Source: Deltaproteobacteria bacterium
GTDB lineage: Bacteria; Myxococcota_A; UBA796; SXON01
Assembly: GCA_947445035.1 (NCBI GenBank)
Contig: CANFCK010000002.1
Coordinates: 285,212-349,211 of the forward strand
Direction: 5' to 3'
Length of the DNA: 64,000 nucleotides
This document shows, one piece after another, positions 8,626 to 15,786 of the stretch. Each line of letters begins with the position of its first letter. Position 1 is the stretch's first letter. The position numbers and the translations under genes were made by a program. The notes beneath the pieces are model-generated. The model did not search any database and had not been told where the DNA came from. It was given only the letters and a program-made list of their open reading frames with translations.

Positions 8626-9812
8626 AGGTGAAGGCTCCGGAAAGGGGCCACCAAGCGGACGCGCACCGGCCGGCCACACCGGTGGCAAGGCGCTGGCTTC
8701 GACGTTTGCTTCTGGTCGCTGGTGGGCTCGCCGCTGGGCTGCTCCTCGCTGAGGCGATCGGGCGCACCGATGGCTTGGTGCGCGGGAACGACCTCGTCTT
8801 TTCGGCGCCGATGTCCTATCCGAAGGACATCTACGTGCAAGACGGGCCGATGACCTATCCAAACCCGAACTTCACGGGGACCATCCAGAGTTTTGGCTAT
8901 TCGGTCACGCCGCACTTCTCTTCCTGGGGCACGCGGGGCGCCGAACCCGTCAACGACGCCCGCACCTGGATCGTTGTCGGCGATTCGTTCACCATCGGGC
9001 TGCAGGTCGACGACGGCGAGACCTTTTCGGCCCGGCTGGCTGAGAACCTCGGCATCCAGGTGCTCAACGCCGGGGTGGACGGCTACTCGACCTGGCGGGA
9101 GGCGATCCGAACCGTACAGCTTGGCCGACACTTTCCGCCCGAAGTGGTGGTCGCCGTCTTCTTTACGGGCAACGACTTCTTCGACAACCGGCAAGAGCCG
9201 CCGCTGACGCTGGATGTTCCTGGCCTCGGCCCCGGTGAGCCCGGCGCGCCCGCGTTCGCGCTACCCAAAGTCGGCATCGGCATCCACACCCCCTACTGGC
9301 TTCGCGTGCTTCGCGACCGGAGCGTGCTGGCGGCGCATTACTGGGCGTGGCACGAGACGCGCCGGGTGCGCCGCGGGCGCGACCCCAATGCGAGGCGCTT
9401 CCGCGAAGAGTTGGGCATCTTCACCGTTGAAGGCCGTGCGCGTGCCGCTGCCGACGAGCCCGCTACGACTCAGGCGCTGGCGTCGTTTCGGGAGGCGTGC
9501 CGGCTGGTGGGGGCGCGGCCGTTGGTCGCGGTGGTGCCTCCCGCTTTTGTCATGGACGACGCCACCGCGCGCCGCACGTTCGCGAGCGTCGGCCTCGAGA
9601 AGGTCACCCCCGACCTCGACGGCGCCCAGACCGCGGCCCTGGCCGCCGCAGCGGCGGCGGGCGTCCGTAGCTGCGACCTGCTGCCCCCATTGAGGCAGGC
9701 GGCGCGCCGCGGGGACCGCCCCTTTCTACCGTTCGACGGGCATTTGACCGTTGAGGGCCATCGTGTGGCAGCGGCCGCGATCGAGGCCTGCGCGGCCATT
9801 CCGGGGGGGTGA
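8622..9812 (+). CDS. Membrane-anchored SGNH/GDSL-family hydrolase-like protein
   Basis: About 396 residues. One hydrophobic segment near residues 20-45 (LLLVAGGLAAGLLLAEA) should anchor it with the rest in the periplasm. SGNH blocks are visible: block I VVGDSFTIG (Ser), block II Gly in NAGVDGYS, block III FTGNDFF (Asn) and block V DGHLTVEGH (Asp and His). These enzymes are esterases or O-acetyl hydrolases, and AlgX/AlgJ-like relatives act on exported polysaccharide. GTG 8622 overlaps the stop of the ATP-grasp gene as GTGA. The pair with an ATP-grasp ligase and a divergent polytopic membrane protein suggests synthesis or decoration of a surface molecule. Confidence 0.75.
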   Translation: MKVKAPERGHQADAHRPATPVARRWLRRLLLVAGGLAAGLLLAEAIGRTDGLVRGNDLVFSAPMSYPKDIYVQDGPMTYPNPNFTGTIQSFGYSVTPHFSSWGTRGAEPVNDARTWIVVGDSFTIGLQVDDGETFSARLAENLGIQVLNAGVDGYSTWREAIRTVQLGRHFPPEVVVAVFFTGNDFFDNRQEPPLTLDVPGLGPGEPGAPAFALPKVGIGIHTPYWLRVLRDRSVLAAHYWAWHETRRVRRGRDPNARRFREELGIFTVEGRARAAADEPATTQALASFREACRLVGARPLVAVVPPAFVMDDATARRTFASVGLEKVTPDLDGAQTAALAAAAAAGVRSCDLLPPLRQAARRGDRPFLPFDGHLTVEGHRVAAAAIEACAAIPGG

Positions 9813-9862
9813 CGGCGTCCTGGGCAAACCACCCCTTGCGCCTCCGTGCCCGAAAGAGCAGA

Positions 9863-12800
9863 ATGGCGGCCATGCTCAAGCTCTCCTTGGTCTCCCTCCT
9901 CGCCCTGTTGGCCGCCTTCCCCGCACACGCGGCGACGCTGGACGTCGATGCAGCGGGCAGCGCCACCTACGTCACCATCCAGGACGCGATCGACGCGGCG
10001 GTGGACGGTGACCTGATTCGGGTCGAGAGCGGCACCTACGCCGAGGCCATCGACTTCGACGGTAAGATGCTCAATATCTACTCGCGGGCAGGCTCCGCCA
10101 GCACCATCATCGACGCCGCCGGCGGGGCCGGGTGGGCGGTGCAGGCCACCAGCGGCGAGGCGCCCGGCACCGCGCTGGAAGGCTTCACCGTTCGCAACAC
10201 CGGCGCCGGCGGCGTCTACGTGTACAACGCCGACTTCGCGATGGACGACGTGATCGTCGAGGACCTCGGCAGCACAGGGTACTACGGACCTGGGCTCTAC
10301 GTCGCCAGCTCCGACGTCACGGTGGCCAACTCCACCTTCTCGGGCATCACCGGCTACGTGGGCGGCGCGGTCTACGCTTCAGCGTCGACCTTGGACTTCA
10401 GCAACACGACGTTTTCGGACAACTGGTCGTACTACGGCTCGGCGATGTACCTGACCGGCAGCGACGTCACGCTCACCGACTCGACTGTTGATGGCAACCA
10501 GTCCTACTACGGGGGTGCGGGCATCTACGCCTACGCGTCGAGCACGGTGGCCGGCACGAACCTCGCGATCACCAACAACATCGCCGGCTACGGCTACGGT
10601 GCGGGCCTCCTGGTCAGCACCAGCTCGGACGCGACGCTGACCGGCGGCGAAGTCAGCGACAACGTCGCGACCTACGCGACTTCCGGGTACTACGGCGCCG
10701 TCTGGATTGAGACCAACTCGACGCTTGCGGCCACGTCGGTCACCTTCGCCCGCAACGACGGCTACGGCGGTGCCGCGGCGACGATCTACAACTACTCGGA
10801 AGGCAGCTTCGACGACTGCACCTTCGAAGACAACAGCAGCCTGTACTACGGCGCCCTGCAGCTAAGCACCGGGTCGGACGCCACGGTCACCAACTCGACG
10901 TTCTCCGGCAACACCTCCGGCGGCTACGGCGCGGGGATCTACGCCTCCGGCACCTTCACCCTCGACGTCACCGGCTCCACGTTCGACAGCAACGTCGCGA
11001 CCTCCTACGGCGGCGCCATCTACGGGTACAGCTACGGCGAGATGACGATCGTCGACTCCACGTTCGACGCCAATGAGGCCTCGAACGGCGGGGCGATCTG
11101 GGCCCAGCAGCTCTACGACGTGCTCGCGGTGACGGACTCCACCTTCACCGGCAACGAAGCCACCAGCGGCAGCGGCGGGGCGATCTACGCCTACTACTAC
11201 GCCGAGGTCGATGTCGCAGACTGCACCTTCGAGTCGAACGAAGCGGCCAGCGGCGGCGGTGCGATCGTCGGCTACTACCTCTACGACGACGTGGATGTGC
11301 GCAACTCCACCTTCACCGACAACGTCGCGAGCACCGGCGGCGGCGGCGCGATCTTCCTGTATGGCTACACGGGGGCCAACCTCAGCTCCAGCGCGTTCTC
11401 CGGCAATGAGGGAACGTCCGGCGGCGCCATCTACGCGTACTACACGCTCGCGACGGTCAACGCGACGGCCTGCTCCTTCGACAGCAACGAGGCCCAGGGG
11501 GCCGGCGGCGCGATCTACTCCTACTACCAGACCGAGATCGAGATCCAGAGCTGCAGCTTCGACAACAACATCGCCTACACCGAAGGCGGCGCGTTCTACG
11601 CCTACTACACGGTCACCCCCATCTCGGTGAAGGACTCCACCTTCACCAGCAACAGCGCCGACCACGGCAGCGGCGGCGGCATCTACGTCTACTACGACGC
11701 CGAGGTCGAGCTCGAGGGCAACACCTTCACCAGCAACTACGCCTACACCAGCGGCGGCGGCTACTTCGGCGCGTACCTCGTCAACACCCAGAGCCTGGAC
11801 GACACGTTCGAGGGCAACACCGCCGAGCACGGCAACGGCGGCGGCATCGACCAGGACGGCGTCTACGCGGGCTACGGCGAGTCCAGCTTCACCAACACGG
11901 TGCTGCACAACAACACGGCCGGGTACTACGGCGGCGGCATGCTGCTGAACTACCAGTCGGTGTCGGTGCTGGACGGGCTCGACGTTCAGGGCAACGTCGC
12001 CGACCGCAACTTCGGCGGTGGCATCTACGCCTATGGCAACACCGATCTGCTTGTCAGCCACACCAATATCTGCGGCAACACCGCCGACGAAGGCGGCGGC
12101 GTCTACACCAGCTACAGCACCAACGCCGAGTGGACCAACAACGTGGTGCAGGAAAACGTCGCCAACTACGGCGGCGGCATGGCGTTTGTGACCGAATACG
12201 CGCTCGCGGTCACCAACAACACGGTGGTCGGCAACGACGGCGCCAGCGACGGCGGCGGGCTGTACCTTTACGGCGTCCACGGCGCATTCACCAACAACCT
12301 CGTCGGGTACAGCCAGGACGGCGATGGCCTGGTGGTCGACGACAGCGACTCGGCCGCCAACTCGACCTTCACCTACAACGACTGGTACAACAACGTCAGT
12401 GACGATGCGAGCGGCTACGTCACCAGCGCCGACCTCGCGACCATGGCCGGCAACATCTTCCTCGATCCGGACCTGTACGACTACACGGTCGACGGCGACT
12501 GCACCAACGACGTGCTTTTGCCCAACGGCAGCAGCCCGCTCATCAACGGCGGTGACCCGACGCTGTCCGATCCCGACGGCAGCGTCAGCGACATCGGCGC
12601 CTACGGGGGTCCGGGCGGCGAAATCGCGGACGCCGACGGCGATGGCTACGCCTCGGCCATCGACTGCGACGATGCCGATGCCTCCATCAACCCCGGCGCC
12701 ACCGAGATCGTAGGGGATGGCATCGACCAGGACTGCGACGGCGCCGACCTCACCGCGGCCGAGCTGGACCTCGACGGCGACGGCCACGACACCGACGCGG

Positions 12801-13456
12801 TGGCGGGCGGCACCGACTGCGACGACACCGACGCCAGTGTCAATCCCGACGCGACCGAGGTGTGGTACGACGGCACCGACCAGGACTGCGACGGCAACGA
12901 CGCCGACCAGGACGGGGACGGCTGGGATGTCTCCCAAGACTGCGACGACACGAACGACAACATCTTCCCCGGCGCAGCGGAGGTCGCTTACGACGGCATC
13001 GACAACGACTGCGACCCTGACAGCACCGACACCGACATCGATGGCGACGGATACGACGCCGAAGCAGTGGGCGGCGACGACTGCGACGACGACGACGCCG
13101 TCATCAACCCCGGCGAAGAAGAGACCTGGTACGACGGCATCGACCAGGACTGCTCCGGCGGCAGCGACGACGACCAGGACGGCGATGGGCACGACGCGGC
13201 CTCGGCGGGCGGCGACGACTGCAACGATCTGGACGGCACCAAGATCACCCCCGAAGACTGCGGGATCGGCGACGACACCGGTGACACGGGCACCGACAGC
13301 GGCACCGACAGCGGCGGCAACCCCGACGACGACAACGGCGACGACCAAGTCGATGACGGCTGTGGGTGCGACACCAGCAACCCGGCGGCGGTCGCGCTTC
13401 CGGCGCTCTTGTTGGTCGGCGCGATGGTGCGGCGGCGCCGGGGCCAGGCGGTCTGA
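9863..13456 (+). CDS. Secreted right-handed beta-helix / MopE-repeat protein with MYXO-CTERM tail
   Basis: About 1197 residues. The signal peptide is MLKLSLVSLLALLAAFPAHA, with ATG 9863 or 9872 as start. Residues about 25-900 are a long parallel beta-helix built from degenerate 20-25-residue repeats (S-T-F-x-x-N-x-A...GGAIYAY), like polymorphic outer-membrane and pectate-lyase-type proteins. After that come about five Asp/Cys-rich repeats of the DGDGxD...DCDD...INPGA...DGIDQDCDG type, the putative metal-binding motif of MopE proteins. The end has DDGCGCDTS, a hydrophobic helix and RRRRGQ, which is the MYXO-CTERM layout; in that family the tail is processed by a myxosortase and the protein is anchored at the surface. 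A surface adhesin or matrix protein is likely, probably calcium-dependent. Confidence 0.88.
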   Translation: MAAMLKLSLVSLLALLAAFPAHAATLDVDAAGSATYVTIQDAIDAAVDGDLIRVESGTYAEAIDFDGKMLNIYSRAGSASTIIDAAGGAGWAVQATSGEAPGTALEGFTVRNTGAGGVYVYNADFAMDDVIVEDLGSTGYYGPGLYVASSDVTVANSTFSGITGYVGGAVYASASTLDFSNTTFSDNWSYYGSAMYLTGSDVTLTDSTVDGNQSYYGGAGIYAYASSTVAGTNLAITNNIAGYGYGAGLLVSTSSDATLTGGEVSDNVATYATSGYYGAVWIETNSTLAATSVTFARNDGYGGAAATIYNYSEGSFDDCTFEDNSSLYYGALQLSTGSDATVTNSTFSGNTSGGYGAGIYASGTFTLDVTGSTFDSNVATSYGGAIYGYSYGEMTIVDSTFDANEASNGGAIWAQQLYDVLAVTDSTFTGNEATSGSGGAIYAYYYAEVDVADCTFESNEAASGGGAIVGYYLYDDVDVRNSTFTDNVASTGGGGAIFLYGYTGANLSSSAFSGNEGTSGGAIYAYYTLATVNATACSFDSNEAQGAGGAIYSYYQTEIEIQSCSFDNNIAYTEGGAFYAYYTVTPISVKDSTFTSNSADHGSGGGIYVYYDAEVELEGNTFTSNYAYTSGGGYFGAYLVNTQSLDDTFEGNTAEHGNGGGIDQDGVYAGYGESSFTNTVLHNNTAGYYGGGMLLNYQSVSVLDGLDVQGNVADRNFGGGIYAYGNTDLLVSHTNICGNTADEGGGVYTSYSTNAEWTNNVVQENVANYGGGMAFVTEYALAVTNNTVVGNDGASDGGGLYLYGVHGAFTNNLVGYSQDGDGLVVDDSDSAANSTFTYNDWYNNVSDDASGYVTSADLATMAGNIFLDPDLYDYTVDGDCTNDVLLPNGSSPLINGGDPTLSDPDGSVSDIGAYGGPGGEIADADGDGYASAIDCDDADASINPGATEIVGDGIDQDCDGADLTAAELDLDGDGHDTDAVAGGTDCDDTDASVNPDATEVWYDGTDQDCDGNDADQDGDGWDVSQDCDDTNDNIFPGAAEVAYDGIDNDCDPDSTDTDIDGDGYDAEAVGGDDCDDDDAVINPGEEETWYDGIDQDCSGGSDDDQDGDGHDAASAGGDDCNDLDGTKITPEDCGIGDDTGDTGTDSGTDSGGNPDDDNGDDQVDDGCGCDTSNPAAVALPALLLVGAMVRRRRGQAV

Positions 13457-13468
13457 CCGAATCCCCGT

Positions 13469-13490
13469 GGCGGCCGCCCTTGCGGTCGCC
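13469..13490 (+). terminator. Possible terminator hairpin after the MYXO-CTERM gene
   Basis: GGCGGCCGC (13469-13477) can pair with GCGGTCGCC (13482-13490) through nine base pairs including one G-U, with a four-base CCTT loop. It begins 12 bases after the stop codon at 13456. There is no T-tract behind it, so it may be a 3'-end stabilising structure or chance pairing in GC-rich DNA. Confidence 0.35.
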
Positions 13491-13552
13491 GCGTGCTCGC
13501 TACGGGCCAGAGGCCCTCCGCTCGCCCGCTGCCGCGGCGATAAGGCCCGCTG

Positions 13553-15559
13553 CTGCCCCCCCGCCTCCCCTTCACTGTCACCCGTCCCGACGGCGCAACC
13601 CAAGCGCGCCTCGGCCGCCTGAGCACGCCCCACGGCCTCGTGGAAACGCCGCAGTTCATGCCAGTCGCGACTGCAGGCAGCGTGCGCGCCCAACGGACGG
13701 AATCGCTCGGTCCCGCCGGCGCGACGATGCTGCTCGCCAACACCTGGCACCTCTCGCGCTCACCCGGCGTCGAGCGGGTGGCGGCGCTGGGCGGACTGCA
13801 CCGCTGCATGGGCTGGGACGGACCCATCCTCACCGACTCGGGCGGGTTCCAGGTGTACTCGCTGGGGGAACATGCCCGTCTCGATGACGACGGCGTCGAG
13901 CTGACAGAGCCGACGAGCGGCCGACGGATGCGACTCACGCCCGAGTCGAGCGTGCTTTCCCAAGTGCGACTCGGCAGTGACATCGCGATGGTGCTCGATC
14001 ACTGCGTGGCGTCGACGGTGCCGGAGGCGGCGGCCCGCGACGCGATGGAGCGAACACATCGGTGGGCGCTTCGCGGACTCGCGGCGCGGGGAGACGCCAC
14101 GACGGGCCTCTTCGCCATCGTACAGGGGGCCAGCCACGCGGCGCTCCGAAGCGAAAGCGCCACGCGCCTGACGCAGTCCCCTTTCGACGGCTTCGCGATC
14201 GGCGGGCTTGCCGTCGGCGAGGAACGCGAAGAACGCGAGCGGGTGACCGCGCAGGTGGCGGCGCTCCTGCCGCAGGACCGACCGCGATACCTGATGGGCG
14301 TGGGCACGCCGCTGGACCTGCTCGAAGCGGTCCATCGGGGCGTAGACCTGTTCGACTGCATCCTGCCAACGGCGATGGCCCAGCGTGGACGCGCCTACAC
14401 CAGCGTCGGCCGCGTGGAGCTGCGCCGCGGGGTCTACGCCAACCAGGATCGGCCGCTCGATCCGGGGTGTGCGTGTGAGACCTGCCTCACGACGAGCCGC
14501 GCCTGGCTCCACCACCTGTACCAGGCCAAGGAGCCGCTGGCGTGGACGCTCATCGGTCTGCACAACCTGCACTTCTGGCTCGGGCTCATGACCCGGATCC
14601 GCGCATCACTCGTGGTCGGCGCGTTTGCGGCGCTCTACCAGGCGGACCGGACGACGCTGGACGCCTCCGACCTGGAGCACCCGGTGACGCCACCGCAGCC
14701 ACCGCGCGCGGCGGTCGCGCCACCAGAGCAGCTCGGCCGCTGGCGGCTGCATCGCAACCCCGGCTTCGCCGGCGGCCCCGCCTTCACCAGCATCCTGGAC
14801 GTGGACTCGGGCGAGGTCATGCACGCGGTGAGCGCGCCGGAGGAGGAGGCGCGCCGGCTGTACGTCGAGCAACCGCGGCTGCGGGAACGCGCCCTCGCCG
14901 GCGGAGAGCCGCTCGTGCTCTGGGACGTGGGCCTGGGCGCCGCGACCAACACGATGGAGGTCATCCGCGCCTGGGAAGAAGCAGGCAGCCCCCGCCCGCT
15001 GCGCCTCGTCAGCTTCGAGCGGGACCTCGACGCGCTTCGCCTCGCGCTCCTCCACCCCCACGCGTTCCCGCGCCTCCGTCACGCCGCTCCGAGCGCCCTC
15101 CTTGAAGGTGGTCGCTGGACAAGCAAACGCGCGGCGATCGAGTGGGAGCTCCGACTGGGAGACGTGCTGCAAAACCTCGCCGACGCGCCTGCTCCCGACG
15201 TCATCCTCTGGGACCCCTTCTCGTTCAAGGTCGACGCTCCGTTGTGGTCGCTCGCCGCCTTCCGCGCCATACGCTTGGCCTGTCGCGACCGTTCCGCCGA
15301 GCTCTACACCTACTCGAATTCAACCGCCGTCCGCGTTGCGCTGCTCCTCGCCGGCTTCTACGTGGCTCCAGGCGTCGCAAGCGGTCCGAAGAAGGAGACG
15401 ACCGTGGCCCTCTGCCAGCCCGATGGTCGCTCGCTCCTCGGCGCACCGTTCCTGGAAAAGTGGCGGCGCTCCGCGGCGCAGTGGCCGGGCGGCGTCGACC
15501 CGTCGGAGCACACGGCGCTCGAAGGAGCGCTTCTCGCTCACCCGCAGTGGGCCCTGTAG
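13553..15559 (+). CDS. tgt: tRNA-guanine transglycosylase fused to MnmC-like methyltransferase domain
   Basis: A two-domain protein of about 668 residues. The N-terminal 380 residues are TGT, which inserts a 7-deazaguanine base at G34 of tRNA in queuosine synthesis. Visible are TDSGGFQV, FAIVQG, IGGLAVGE, nucleophile Asp in LFDCILP and zinc ligands CACETC...LHNLH. The usual TRNAR stretch after the nucleophile reads TAMAQ. Residues about 400-640 carry DVGLGAATNTME, then DPFSFKVDAPLW and YSNSTAVRVALLLAGF, matching MnmC-type SAM-dependent methyltransferases (Methyltransf_30). Family homology (RLGRLSTPHGLVETP) begins before the first GTG at 13640; upstream in frame there is no ATG/GTG/TTG back to TAA 13541. 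CTG 13553 with AGG seven bases before fits best and restores E. coli-like residue numbering. Confidence 0.85.
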   Translation: MPPRLPFTVTRPDGATQARLGRLSTPHGLVETPQFMPVATAGSVRAQRTESLGPAGATMLLANTWHLSRSPGVERVAALGGLHRCMGWDGPILTDSGGFQVYSLGEHARLDDDGVELTEPTSGRRMRLTPESSVLSQVRLGSDIAMVLDHCVASTVPEAAARDAMERTHRWALRGLAARGDATTGLFAIVQGASHAALRSESATRLTQSPFDGFAIGGLAVGEEREERERVTAQVAALLPQDRPRYLMGVGTPLDLLEAVHRGVDLFDCILPTAMAQRGRAYTSVGRVELRRGVYANQDRPLDPGCACETCLTTSRAWLHHLYQAKEPLAWTLIGLHNLHFWLGLMTRIRASLVVGAFAALYQADRTTLDASDLEHPVTPPQPPRAAVAPPEQLGRWRLHRNPGFAGGPAFTSILDVDSGEVMHAVSAPEEEARRLYVEQPRLRERALAGGEPLVLWDVGLGAATNTMEVIRAWEEAGSPRPLRLVSFERDLDALRLALLHPHAFPRLRHAAPSALLEGGRWTSKRAAIEWELRLGDVLQNLADAPAPDVILWDPFSFKVDAPLWSLAAFRAIRLACRDRSAELYTYSNSTAVRVALLLAGFYVAPGVASGPKKETTVALCQPDGRSLLGAPFLEKWRRSAAQWPGGVDPSEHTALEGALLAHPQWAL

Positions 15560-15750
15560 CCGATCGAACGCACCAACTCAGGGATCGCCTCCGCGGCCAC
15601 CGCCCGGCTGCAAAAGAAGCCCTGATGCTCGTCGCAACCGAGCGCCCGGGTCACGATAGCGGCGACGATCGAGCGAGGCGCCGGTCGGCGTCGCAACTGA
15701 AGGCCTGCCCCTCGATCGACGTCATGAATCCACGCACCTTGGTGTGCTCG
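15538..15750 (-). pseudogene. Remnant of an EAL-domain (c-di-GMP phosphodiesterase) gene
   Basis: Reading leftward, one frame gives TKVRGFMTSIEG followed by DADRRLARS. A frameshift near 15665-15675 moves to a second frame reading IVAAIV, then ALGCDEHQGFFCSRAVAAEAI up to TGA 15538-15540. Joined, these match the last third of EAL domains (the KxDRxFV strand, the DPxDRAIV helix, and the LGCDxxQGYLFSRPxPAEE end). About 25-30 residues that normally lie between the helix and the GCDE motif (including the AEGVE strand) are missing. It is therefore deleted and frameshifted. The last bases overlap the tgt 3' end. Confidence 0.65.
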
Positions 15751-15786
15751 AAGGTGATGGCACGACATCTTGCCACGGCCAACCGG

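Noticed and set aside
10862..13750. A 962-codon open frame on the minus strand across the beta-helix gene
   Set aside because: Same cause: antisense of repeated Asp/Thr/Ser codons gives Val/Gly-rich sequence with no family features.
13553..15559. DNA-modifying TGT homologue (DpdA type) of a defence island
   Set aside because: The domain keeps the zinc ligands and spacing of bacterial tRNA TGT, and no other dpd genes or nucleases are near.
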